DNA of 64,000 nucleotides from positions 1 through 64,000 of the forward strand of contig JBPBPL010000029.1 in the NCBI GenBank assembly GCA_050954285.1. Reading direction: 5' to 3'. The DNA comes from Mucilaginibacter_A sp050954285 (GTDB taxonomy: Bacteria > Bacteroidota > Bacteroidia > Sphingobacteriales > Sphingobacteriaceae). A program made the translations under genes and the position numbers. The notes beneath the pieces are model-generated. The model searched no databases and had not been told where the DNA came from. It saw nothing but the letters and a program-made list of their open reading frames with translations. This document shows positions 56,904 through 64,000 of this stretch, one piece after another (position 1 is the stretch's first letter; each line of letters opens with the position of its first letter).

Positions 56904-58016
56904 ATGATTAACTTCACCAAGTTACCGGCCATTTTATTACTGGCCGATGGTACTGTTTACCACGGGAAAGCTGCCGGAAAAATCGGTACGACTGTAGGCG
57001 AAATCTGCTTTAATACGGGCATGACGGGCTATCAGGAAATTTTTACCGATCCCTCCTACTTCGGTCAAATTATGGTAACCACCAATGCGCATATCGGCAA
57101 TTATGGTATCCACCATGATGAAACAGAATCCGGACAGATACAGATTGCGGGCCTGGTTTGCAAGAATTACAACATTCAGTACAGCCGAAAAGAAGCTGAT
57201 TTATCTATTCAGGATTATTTTCAGGAGCAAAATATTGTTTCCATTTCGGATATTGACACCCGCGAACTGGTGCGCCACATCCGCGATAAAGGTGCCATGA
57301 ATGCCATTATTTCTTCGGAGATTTTGGATGTAGATGCACTGAAAGCAAAACTGGCAGAAGTACCTTCGATGGACGGTTTGGAACTTTCTTCGCAAGTTTC
57401 TACCAACGAAACGTATGATATCGGTGATGAAAACTCCAAATATCGTGTTGCCGTTTTAGATTTAGGCGTGAAGAAAAACATTCTGCGTAATTTTTCAGAA
57501 CGTGGTGTTTTTGCCCGTGTTTTTCCATCCTACACCACGTTTGAGGAAATGCAGGAATTTAACCCGACCGGCTATTTTATTTCCAATGGTCCCGGCGATC
57601 CATCTGCAATGGATTATGCCATCAACACCGTGAAAAAAGTTTTGGAAGCCGATAAACCGATGTTTGGCATCTGCCTGGGTCATCAGTTGCTGGCTTTGGC
57701 AAACGACATTCCAACCGAAAAAATGTTTAACGGGCACCGCGGCATCAATCACCCGGTTAAAAATATTATCAAAGATCATTGCGAAGTTACTTCACAAAAT
57801 CATGGTTTTGGCGTGGTGCAAGACGCGGTGAGAAATTCTGACAGAGTAGAAATTACGCATATCAACCTGAATGACAATTCGATTGAAGGTATCCGCGTTA
57901 AGGGTAAAAATGCGTTTTCGGTGCAATATCATCCGGAAGCTTCTCCCGGCCCGCATGATTCCCGCTATCTTTTTGATGATTTTGTGGAGATGATGAATAT
58001 AAAATCGGAAAGTTAG
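56904..58016 (+). CDS. carA: Carbamoyl-phosphate synthase small subunit
   Basis: The 370-residue protein is the glutamine amidotransferase subunit that feeds ammonia to CarB for arginine and pyrimidine synthesis. It has the N-terminal domain with GEICFNTGMTGYQEIFTDPS near residue 32, and a class I amidotransferase domain with the nucleophile Cys in FGICLGHQLLALA near 254 and the His-Glu of YHPEASPGPHDS near 346. carB is not in the window. It ends in a weak hairpin followed by an uptake-like element. Confidence 0.96.
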   Translation: MINFTKLPAILLLADGTVYHGKAAGKIGTTVGEICFNTGMTGYQEIFTDPSYFGQIMVTTNAHIGNYGIHHDETESGQIQIAGLVCKNYNIQYSRKEADLSIQDYFQEQNIVSISDIDTRELVRHIRDKGAMNAIISSEILDVDALKAKLAEVPSMDGLELSSQVSTNETYDIGDENSKYRVAVLDLGVKKNILRNFSERGVFARVFPSYTTFEEMQEFNPTGYFISNGPGDPSAMDYAINTVKKVLEADKPMFGICLGHQLLALANDIPTEKMFNGHRGINHPVKNIIKDHCEVTSQNHGFGVVQDAVRNSDRVEITHINLNDNSIEGIRVKGKNAFSVQYHPEASPGPHDSRYLFDDFVEMMNIKSES

Positions 58017-58053
58017 GAAACCGAAAGATCTGTATCAAAAATAAAATATAATT

Positions 58054-58098
58054 AGGCTACCTTGAAAAAGGCGGCCTTTTTTATTGATGCTGTTTTTA
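58054..58098 (+). terminator. carA terminator joined to an uptake-like repeat
   Basis: AGGCTACCTT - GAAA - AAGGCGGCCT with a T-tract, then TGATGCTGTTTTTA. A closely related unit lies at 63351-63396. The stem has mismatches, so strength is moderate. Confidence 0.65.
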
Positions 58099-58279
58099 TA
58101 GGGGGAAATTTGGTATCACTTCAACACAATTAATTAGGATTGCTTCTTTTTGCCTGCATTCTTCAAATCAATAAAAATATTAACTTGTAAGCTTATTTAG
58201 CGTAATCAAGTTCTTATTATTGATTATTAAAAAGATATATAACCGTTTTTATTAAAAAATTAGCTATACCTATTTGTAA

Positions 58280-60916
58280 ATGAAGTATGTTAAAATTTGT
58301 ATTTTATTATTTATCCTGATTTTTTTTAACAAAATTCTTGCTTTAGCGCAGCCAACAATTACACCTAAAGCAGGAAATATTATTTTTACGTTGGATGCGA
58401 GCGGAAATAAAATAATTTCGCTGCCGGATGTAGCAACGGTTACTACTTCAGCATCTTCTTCACCTACGATTACTATTGGTCCAACCAGTTTCAATTGTTC
58501 TACACTTGGGCTTCAAATGGTAACGGTTACTGCAAGCGATGAAGTAGCAACGCCTTCAAACGTTAGTTTTAATTACCCTTTAGGAATTACGCGAGACGGT
58601 AGCGGGAACCTGTTTGTTGCAGAATATAACAGCATACGCAAAATTACTCCTACCGGATTGGTGACTACTTTTGCTGGTAATTTACAAGCAGGATCAAGTG
58701 ATGGAACAGGTAACACTGCATATTTTAATAACCCGATGGGCTTAGCTGCTGATGCGTTGGGTAATGTTTATGTAGCAGATGTAGGTAATAATAAAATTAG
58801 AAAAATTGATCCTAGTGGTATCGTTACTACCGTTGCAGGTAGTGGTACAAAAACATTCGCTGATGGAATAGGTACTGCAGCAGGTTTCAACAATCCGCAA
58901 AGTATTACTTTAGATGCTATCGGAAATATTTACGTAGCAGATTATGGTAATAGTAGAATTAGAAAAATCACTCAGGCTGGAATAGTTACTACTATAGCCG
59001 GCAGTAACTATGGTTTTGCAGATGGCCCGGGAACTACGGCCAAATTTATAAGCCCCAGCGGAATAGTTTCAGACAAAGCAGGAAATATTTATGTGGCCGA
59101 TCAGGGAAATAAACGGATTAGGAAAATAGATCAAAACGGAATAGTAACTACTCTTGCAGGAAATGGTAATGCAGGAATAATGGATGGTGCCGGTAATATC
59201 GCCACTTTTTATAACCCCAGCGGATTAGCAATTGATGCAGAAGGAAATATTTATGTGTCCGACCAGTTGTCAATGAAAATAAGACAAGTTACCCCAACAG
59301 GATTTGTCAGCACAGTTGCAGGAAATACTACGATAGGCTCAGTTGATGGTATAGGAATCAAAGCGAGCTTCAGCTATCCTTTTGGATTAGTTACGGATGC
59401 AGACAATAATATTTATGTTGCAGATGCCGGTAACAACAAAATTAGGGAAATTTCCTCCACGGCTGTAGTTACAACTTTTGCTGGAAGCGGTGCAAAAGGA
59501 TCTCAAAATGGTAATATTAAAAATACAAGCACTACTCAACAATCTACTCTGCAAATTCCAGTTACGGTAGTTAGCCCGCTGATAATATCTTCGACTTACA
59601 GCGATGTCATTATACCACAATACGGTTCCTGCAATGCTATTTTGCCAGATTATACCACTACGGCTACAGCTACCAGCAGTTGTAGTGGAAAAATAGCATT
59701 CAGTCAGTTGCCGGTTGCCGGAACACAGCTAATCACCGGTTCTTCTGTACCTGTTACCATCACTGCAACTGATGCTTACGGAACTACTGCTGCTAAAACT
59801 TTTCAGGTTTCGGTCAATCCGGTTCCAACTGATACGGTGAAAGTAAGCATAGCTGCCAGTTCAACCAATACCTGTGCTGGCGTACCTATCTTTTTTACAG
59901 CTAGCGTGATTAACGGTGGCAGTACCTCATCCTATCAGTGGCAAGTAAACGGCAATAATACCGGGACAAATAGTGCTACTTATACCAATGGCATGCTATA
60001 TGATAACGATCAAATTACCTGCATTGTTACCAGTAGTTTATCCTGTTTGTCTATTCCTATGGTCACATCCAATCGGATTACCGTTCATATTAATCCTAAC
60101 GTTACGCCCTCAGTAATTATCAGTTCGTCTGCATCTACTGTTTGCGCTGGTAATGCGGTAACATTCATAGCAAAAATCATTAATGGTGGCAGCAATCCAT
60201 CCTATCAATGGCAAATGAACGGCAATAAACAGAGTGTAAATACTTCAACATTTACTACTACAACTTTGGCTGATGGCGATATTGTTAACTGTGTAATAAA
60301 TAGCAATGCCCTATGTTTAACCAATCAAACAGCAGTTTCTAACCAGGATACCATTAAAGTTAGTCCTATCCTTATTCCCTCAGTAACAATAACAGCTTCG
60401 GCCACAACTGTTTTCTCAGGCACTAAAGTGACGTGTACAGCTGCTACGTTTAATGCCGGAACTGCGCCAGATTATCAGTGGCAGGTAAACGGCGGCAATG
60501 TTGGCGCCAACAGTCAGACTTATACCAGCAATACATTTAAGAACGGTGATGTAATCAGATGCAAAGTAACCGGCAATAATAGTGCAGCTTGTGTTATAAA
60601 TAATGGAATTATCTCCAACGCTTTAACCATTAATGTAAATACGCTTTTAAACGCCATTAAAATACCAACGGCTTTTTCTCCAAACGGAGACGGGATTAAT
60701 GACCTATGGAACATACCTGCTTTAACCAATTATGCGGATTGTTTGGTGGAAGTGTATAGCCGTTATGGACAATTAATCTACCAGTCTAAAGGCTATAGCA
60801 AAGCGTGGGATGGTACGCTTAACGGAAAAATATTGCCTGTAGGAACTTACTATTATATTATCGGTTCTAAAACTGATTTGCAAAGAATTGCAGGGAATGT
60901 TACGATTCTCAGATAA
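58280..60916 (+). CDS. Large secreted protein: NHL-repeat propeller, Ig-like domains and T9SS C-terminal domain
   Basis: The 878-residue protein has a signal peptide (MKYVKICILLFILIFFNKILALAQ), a propeller of about six NHL repeats in residues 90-415 (each with a core like GNIYVADQGNKRIRKI and VTTLAGNG), a HYR/Ig-like domain (about 430-515), three repeated Ig-like modules of about 95 residues with NGGS.PSYQWQVNGN, and a C-terminal gliding-motility-associated (CHU_C) domain starting IPTAFSPNGDGINDLW. The last part is a type-B type IX secretion signal, so the protein is exported to the cell surface or medium. Its ligand is unknown. It stands alone. Confidence 0.9.
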   Translation: MKYVKICILLFILIFFNKILALAQPTITPKAGNIIFTLDASGNKIISLPDVATVTTSASSSPTITIGPTSFNCSTLGLQMVTVTASDEVATPSNVSFNYPLGITRDGSGNLFVAEYNSIRKITPTGLVTTFAGNLQAGSSDGTGNTAYFNNPMGLAADALGNVYVADVGNNKIRKIDPSGIVTTVAGSGTKTFADGIGTAAGFNNPQSITLDAIGNIYVADYGNSRIRKITQAGIVTTIAGSNYGFADGPGTTAKFISPSGIVSDKAGNIYVADQGNKRIRKIDQNGIVTTLAGNGNAGIMDGAGNIATFYNPSGLAIDAEGNIYVSDQLSMKIRQVTPTGFVSTVAGNTTIGSVDGIGIKASFSYPFGLVTDADNNIYVADAGNNKIREISSTAVVTTFAGSGAKGSQNGNIKNTSTTQQSTLQIPVTVVSPLIISSTYSDVIIPQYGSCNAILPDYTTTATATSSCSGKIAFSQLPVAGTQLITGSSVPVTITATDAYGTTAAKTFQVSVNPVPTDTVKVSIAASSTNTCAGVPIFFTASVINGGSTSSYQWQVNGNNTGTNSATYTNGMLYDNDQITCIVTSSLSCLSIPMVTSNRITVHINPNVTPSVIISSSASTVCAGNAVTFIAKIINGGSNPSYQWQMNGNKQSVNTSTFTTTTLADGDIVNCVINSNALCLTNQTAVSNQDTIKVSPILIPSVTITASATTVFSGTKVTCTAATFNAGTAPDYQWQVNGGNVGANSQTYTSNTFKNGDVIRCKVTGNNSAACVINNGIISNALTINVNTLLNAIKIPTAFSPNGDGINDLWNIPALTNYADCLVEVYSRYGQLIYQSKGYSKAWDGTLNGKILPVGTYYYIIGSKTDLQRIAGNVTILR

Positions 60917-60932
60917 TTTACAATCGCTATTA

Positions 60933-60957
60933 ATGCTTCTTTTATCACCTAAAAATT
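60933..60957 (+). repeat. Uptake-like element with tail
   Basis: ATGCTTCTTTTA, TCACC, TAAAAATTA, 17 bases after the stop codon of the T9SS protein and before the convergent DUF72 gene. Confidence 0.8.
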
Positions 60958-61016
60958 ATTCTCCTAAAAAACCCCAAACAGCAACACTACAGTTTTGATT
61001 ATTCCTGATTGCAATA

Positions 61017-61778
61017 TTAGCGTGAACGGACAAAATCGTTCAGGCTTTTTAAATTTTTGATGGCATCACCCATGGTATTGTTAAAATAAACGTAAATACA
61101 TTTCCCTTCGCTTTGCCAGTCTTTTATATATTGGGCATATTCATACAGGAAATCATCGTCGTAACTTCCTTTATAATTTCCGCCGGGACCATGAAAACGT
61201 AAATACACAAATGCCGTTGCCGGCTCTAATAAAGGTGAAGCTGCAGAAGATTTATCATGTAATACAATTCCCATTTGGTAGTTGCTCAGCAAATCATAAG
61301 TTTCTTCGCAATACCAGGAACGATCGCGGAACTCCAGTGCTATTTTCCAGTTTTGCTCTGCATCAGCATCTTGTATAGCAAGCATCAGTTTTTCCAATTG
61401 ATGCATACTTGCAATTTTCAAACTTGGCGGAAACTGAACCAGCAAACATCCTTTTTTGCTTCCGGCATTTGCAATTACTTGTAAAAAGTGATTAACATCT
61501 TCTACATTAAAATTAAGTCCCTTGTTGTGGGTGATTCCTTGCCAGAGTTTAAAAGTAAACCTAAAATCTTCCGGAACACTTTCTGCCCATTTCTGAACAG
61601 TAACAGCCATGGGAACTTTATAAAACGAGCTGTTGATTTCTACGCTGTTAAACAGGGAAGCATAATAAGTCAGCCTGCTTTTATCCTGAAATTCTGGCGG
61701 AAACGATAGTTTATTGGGTACAGGAAGCACCACACCGCTTGTACCGGAATAAAAATTACTTTTTGGCTGATCTGCCAT
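61017..61778 (-). CDS. DUF72 family protein
   Basis: The 253-residue protein has the DUF72 TIM-barrel pattern: FYSGTSGVVLPV near the start, RLTYYASLFNSVEINSSFYK near residue 35, LVQFPPSLK near 111, ALEFRDRSWY near 142 and FVYLRFHGPGGNYKGSYDDD near 190. The family is widespread but its activity is not established; a nuclease or sugar-isomerase relation has been suggested. There is no signal peptide. Confidence 0.88.
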   Translation of the reverse strand: MADQPKSNFYSGTSGVVLPVPNKLSFPPEFQDKSRLTYYASLFNSVEINSSFYKVPMAVTVQKWAESVPEDFRFTFKLWQGITHNKGLNFNVEDVNHFLQVIANAGSKKGCLLVQFPPSLKIASMHQLEKLMLAIQDADAEQNWKIALEFRDRSWYCEETYDLLSNYQMGIVLHDKSSAASPLLEPATAFVYLRFHGPGGNYKGSYDDDFLYEYAQYIKDWQSEGKCIYVYFNNTMGDAIKNLKSLNDFVRSR

Positions 61779-61840
61779 TGATTAAATCATTATCCTCTGA
61801 AAAACAAGTAGTTGCATTAAAAATTTGTTTCAGATTTTTA

Positions 61841-62290
61841 TCAGGTAGCAGCCACTAATTTACTTGTACTTCTGTAAACATAAGCGTTAAAAATATGCCT
61901 TCTGGCAAACCTTCCGGGAGAATCGGCATTAACCAGTTTGATGTAAATAGCCTTGGGCACATCAAAATATTCATAAATGCTGCCATCAAAAAAACTTACT
62001 GTCAGCACCTGCGATTTGTATTCAAAATCCGTCAGTGCAGAAGTTGTGGTGGTCAGCGTGTATTCGTTTAAGGTTTGGTTGCGGGTTTCCGGTGCAATGC
62101 TTACCAAAAAATGATAAGCTTCAATAATGGTTTTGCTTTTTTCTTCGGCTGCAAGTTTGTCTTCGTGGCTGTCCTGAAACTTATCCGGATGCCAGGCTTT
62201 CATCAAACTTCGGTAAACCGTTTTCAACTCCTGCAACTCGGCATCATGGCTTACTTCTAACAGTTTTCTATAATCAACAATTTTTTTCAT
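61841..62290 (-). CDS. J-domain fused to a KTSC domain
   Basis: The 149-residue protein has an N-terminal DnaJ-like domain (YRKLLEVSHDAELQELKTVY, then KAWHPDKFQ with the HPD motif near residue 34) and a C-terminal KTSC domain from about residue 84 (SALTDFEYKSQVLTVSFFDG, then YEYFDVPKAIYIKLVNADSPG and RHIFNAYVYR). The J part should stimulate an Hsp70; KTSC is a small domain seen alone or attached to other proteins, with no settled role. The combination suggests delivery of a KTSC partner to DnaK. No membrane segment. Confidence 0.88.
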   Translation of the reverse strand: MKKIVDYRKLLEVSHDAELQELKTVYRSLMKAWHPDKFQDSHEDKLAAEEKSKTIIEAYHFLVSIAPETRNQTLNEYTLTTTTSALTDFEYKSQVLTVSFFDGSIYEYFDVPKAIYIKLVNADSPGRFARRHIFNAYVYRSTSKLVAAT

Positions 62291-62413
62291 AGGATCAATT
62301 CGTAGGGTTTATCATTGTTGAAAATGAAATTATGGCATGGATTTTCAACGACAATAATTTTGCAAAGGTACATCTTCTGCCTAAAATTTTAATTTTTGTT
62401 TTGGTTTTTGCTG

Positions 62414-62440
62414 ATGCTTCTTTTATCACCTAAAAATCAC
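62414..62440 (+). repeat. Uptake-like element with tail
   Basis: ATGCTTCTTTTA, TCACC, TAAAAATCA, overlapping the 3' end of the 94-residue gene. Confidence 0.8.
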
Positions 62441-62714
62441 TGTCCTCACTCCTGTACTTTCTAAAATACCAGGCAATTGCCGAACGGTACAATTGCTTAT
62501 TCCAGCCGTAACCTTTGGCAAACAGTTCTGGTTGCAAAACATGGAAAAGCAAAGGTTCGCCATGATCGTCCGAATAAAACTTAATGGCATCCGCAGGCAA
62601 GTTTACGTTTTCTTCTGCCTGCGGATAAACGCGCATCCTTAATTCTTTTTCCCGGCAAATCAGCAGATCACGGGCAGGATTTTCAGGATCAGGAATGACT
62701 TCAAACTGTAACAT
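62430..62714 (-). CDS. Small hypothetical protein
   Basis: The 94-residue soluble protein starts MLQFEVIPDPENPARDLLIC and continues REKELRMRVYPQAEENVNLP, with a C-terminal LFAKGYGWNKQLYRSAIAWY. I do not recognise it. It has no signal peptide or membrane segment. It may be conserved in Sphingobacteriales. Its last codons overlap the tail of an uptake-like element. Confidence 0.65.
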   Translation of the reverse strand: MLQFEVIPDPENPARDLLICREKELRMRVYPQAEENVNLPADAIKFYSDDHGEPLLFHVLQPELFAKGYGWNKQLYRSAIAWYFRKYRSEDSDF

Positions 62715-62875
62715 GGTTATTTAATTTAAGATCATCGGATAAAATTGAGCGGACTATAATCTCAACACATTAAGTTAAAAAGCCATCCTGTAAACAAGCA
62801 AAACCCTTTATTTCTTTTGTTGTTGATAAAAACGCTAACGGTATTTTAGCTAAAAATGAGTTATAAAAAGCATGG

Positions 62876-62916
62876 ATAAAAGAAGTATCAAAGCTAAAAA
62901 CCAATGCTTCTTTTAT
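62876..62916. repeat. Inverted pair of uptake-like repeats in a divergent gap
   Basis: ATAAAAGAAGTAT (62876-62888) and ATGCTTCTTTTAT (62904-62916) around a 15-base spacer, then the tail TAAAAT. The 252-bp gap also contains a degenerate copy near 62826 and nothing else I can support. Confidence 0.82.
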
Positions 62917-62966
62917 AGCCTAAAATATCAATTATCTAATTTTTGAATTTATCTTAATTTGAACTT

Positions 62967-63323
62967 ATGGAAAAGCCAATATCCAGAAAAATGCACGGCG
63001 GTGCTGATTATGTTTATGCCGCACTTACAGCGGTTTTACCAGAATTAGCTGGTTTTGAGGAAGAAGAAAAAGCAAAATTGCTGTGCCGTATCATCAGTGG
63101 CGGAACTTTAGCTTATACGCTTTTAACCCGTGCCGAATGGGGATTATTCAAACTGATTCCTTTTAAAGCACATTTAATGATTGATTTTACCGCAGGCATT
63201 TTTACGCTTGGTGCTCCCTGGCTTTTCAAGTTTTCTGCCAATAAAAAAGCCCGGAATGCTTTTCTGGCAATTGGGCTAACCAGCGTTGTAGCGAGTTTGC
63301 TGACGGAGCCAGAGGAAATGTAG
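62967..63323 (+). CDS. Small conserved membrane-associated protein
   Basis: The 118-residue protein starts MEKPISRKMHGGADYVYAAL and has hydrophobic stretches near residues 15-28, 60-95 (MIDFTAGIFTLGAPWLFKFS) and 98-112 (AFLAIGLTSVVASLL), compatible with two to three membrane helices. I know similar SPW-repeat-like small proteins in Bacteroidota but cannot name a function. It is alone, followed by a hairpin-repeat unit. Confidence 0.7.
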   Translation: MEKPISRKMHGGADYVYAALTAVLPELAGFEEEEKAKLLCRIISGGTLAYTLLTRAEWGLFKLIPFKAHLMIDFTAGIFTLGAPWLFKFSANKKARNAFLAIGLTSVVASLLTEPEEM

Positions 63324-63350
63324 CTTAATATATTTTGATTTATTTATAGA

Positions 63351-63396
63351 AAGGCTGCCTGTAAAAAGGTGGCTGTTTTTGTTGATGCTGTTTTTA
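63351..63396 (+). terminator. Weak hairpin joined to an uptake-like repeat
   Basis: AGGCTGCCTGTAAAAAGG with a T-tract, then TGATGCTGTTTTTA. It parallels the unit at 58054-58098 base for base over most of its length. Confidence 0.6.
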
Positions 63397-63485
63397 TGGG
63401 AGGAAAGTTGTATTGGATTATAATTAAAAAACAAGTTAATTTACCAATTGGTGATACTACTTTTTAATAGTTAAATTATAAAAAT

Positions 63486-63863
63486 ATGTCTAGTCATCAA
63501 TTAATGGTGTTAAACAATCAGGAAACATTTGAAAGTGCTATATGCGATTTGTTCAATCTGCTTGAATCTACAAACACATTCAAAAAGTTTGGAAAAAATG
63601 GACATCAGCAAAAAGGCATTGATATATTTTCGCCAGAAAAAGATTATGCTATACAATGTAAAAAGAAAGATTTAAGTAGAAAGGATATTGTTTTGAAAAG
63701 AGAACTTTTAAACGATATAGAAACCGAGGTAAACAAAATTTTATCTAAAAATTTAACTATTAAATTTTCAAAATTTTATATTGTTTCAACATTCAAAGAC
63801 GATCCTGATTTTGATGAATTTTGCGAAGATTTAAAAGAAAACTTAATACTAAATTTGAAATAA
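63486..63863 (+). CDS. PD-(D/E)XK-like nuclease-fold protein of unknown function
   Basis: The 125-residue protein has NGHQQKGIDIFSPEKDYAIQ followed by CKKKD, which fits the Mrr/restriction-endonuclease pattern G-x-D then (Q/E)CKxK, with a preceding helix (ESAICDLFNLLES). The rest is Lys/Asn-rich. It is short for a complete restriction enzyme and may be a stand-alone or partial nuclease subunit. Its base composition is clearly more AT-rich than that of the housekeeping genes here, which hints at recent transfer. Only one short frame follows before the window ends, so the context is incomplete. Confidence 0.6.
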   Translation: MSSHQLMVLNNQETFESAICDLFNLLESTNTFKKFGKNGHQQKGIDIFSPEKDYAIQCKKKDLSRKDIVLKRELLNDIETEVNKILSKNLTIKFSKFYIVSTFKDDPDFDEFCEDLKENLILNLK

Positions 63864-63883
63864 TATATTGGGGGTGGGATACT

Positions 63884-64000
63884 TTGCAATCTAAAATCCT
63901 TGATCAGAAGACTCTTTTGGCTAAATATTGGCCTAATTTTATAATTACTGAAAACTCTCATGAAAAACAACTTCAAAGAAATTTACAATTAAAAAGTAGA
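63884..64000 (+). CDS. Possible partial gene at the window edge
   Basis: A frame starting at a TTG (63884) stays open to the window end, giving LQSKILDQKTLLAKYWPNFI and continuing. There is no ATG and no recognisable motif. It could be the start of the gene after the nuclease-like gene, or chance. Confidence 0.3.
   Translation, partial: MQSKILDQKTLLAKYWPNFIITENSHEKQLQRNLQLKSR

Larger units (their letters stand above)
1160..63396. repeat. Complete list of exact copies of the 12-base uptake-like repeat
   Basis: Start positions by hand. Forward ATRCTTCTTTTA: 1160, 1511, 3595, 5116, 7460, 8169, 19114, 26411, 29005, 38605, 39564, 40006, 41800, 53627, 55018, 56871, 60933, 62414, 62904. Forward ATRCTGTTTTTA: 1186, 1418, 8551, 13737, 19024, 22419, 24980, 26162, 41117, 44120, 47894, 48569, 58087, 63385. 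Reverse TAAAAGAAGYAT: 1290, 2900, 16634, 28979, 29970, 33406, 37732, 42571, 43810, 47444, 49755, 53601, 55780, 62877. Reverse TAAAAACAGYAT: 8758, 12987, 20081, 23161, 36181, 38969, 48587, 49971, 50037. One-mismatch copies: 2571, 8187, 15459, 17987, 19379, 21331, 24649, 25473, 31436, 32696, 33136, 34533, 35255, 36607, 40737, 50286, 52494. Core-only copies: 20470, 50961. Confidence 0.9.

Noticed and set aside
1160..63396. The dispersed word as a transposon end, CRISPR repeat or promoter
   Set aside because: There is no unit between copies, no regular spacing, both orientations occur, and it differs from the TAnnTTTG promoter found here independently.
1160..63396. The dispersed word as a Chi- or KOPS-like oriented site
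   Set aside because: Orientations are mixed (33 to 23), inverted pairs are common and copies prefer gaps; such sites are expected to be strand-skewed. Not fully excluded without the whole genome.

Overview
The window is ordinary chromosome from a member of the Bacteroidota, most likely a Sphingobacteriales relative of Pedobacter or Mucilaginibacter. The evidence is AT-rich DNA, promoters with the Bacteroidota -7 box (TAnnTTTG), genes without Shine-Dalgarno sequences, a type-IX-secretion C-terminal domain, the short primary sigma factor of the phylum, and many phylum-specific families (DUF4369 thioredoxin, DUF5723, DUF6582). The genus is inferred from remembered protein similarity, not from a search.

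Layout. 1-9.7 kb: phoH (partial), SAM hydroxide adenosyltransferase, an unknown envelope protein, an ABC exporter, a beta-CASP nuclease, serA-serC, rpe and the primary sigma factor. 10-19 kb: RluA-type pseudouridine synthase, an OmpR-type regulator, a TlpA-like lipoprotein, gatB, a desaturase, a Gly/Asn-rich secreted protein and alaS. 19-29 kb: a MerR regulator and DagK-type lipid kinase, a phosphoesterase, then the competence pair (helix-hairpin-helix envelope protein and ComEC). 29-38 kb: aldose-1-epimerase-like protein, priA, DUF423, two envelope proteins, tsaB-yidD-rnpA-rpmH and a ChaN-like protein. 38-48 kb: tRNA-Phe, a membrane Fe-S oxidoreductase pair, mtgA, the rpsF-rpsR-rplI operon, a UbiA/GT-C/HAD cassette and a GH43 enzyme. 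48-64 kb: Uma2, dnaX, icd, manA, a DUF2231-Rieske protein, a second RluA protein, panB, carA, a large NHL-repeat T9SS cargo, a DUF72 protein, a J-domain/KTSC fusion and a solitary nuclease-like gene.

The most striking signal is not a gene. A 12-base word, ATRCTTCTTTTA or its sister ATRCTGTTTTTA, occurs 56 times exactly by my hand count on both strands (33 forward, 23 reverse), with about 20 more copies that keep the inner ten bases. That is nearly one per kilobase. It is enriched between genes (34 copies), sits against start and stop codons, forms inverted pairs that look like terminators, and is also embedded in reading frames (22 copies), where it yields recurrent peptides such as ASFIG, AVFIG, GKRSI and VKTAS. 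This is the pattern of the DNA uptake sequences of Neisseria and Haemophilus. I know of no such signal described in Bacteroidota. The same window carries comEC and a ComEA-like partner, both with copies inside. Uptake is an inference; the repeat family itself is directly visible.

A second point of note is dnaX. A run of ten A's after the third clamp-loader domain is followed at once by stop codons in both shifted frames, so the gene probably makes a short gamma-like form as well as full-length tau. A third is the compact UbiA - GT-C - HAD operon, which resembles the mycobacterial decaprenyl-phosphoryl-pentose pathway and lies beside a GH43 (arabinan-type) enzyme. No insertion sequence, prophage, CRISPR array, rRNA or replication origin was seen.
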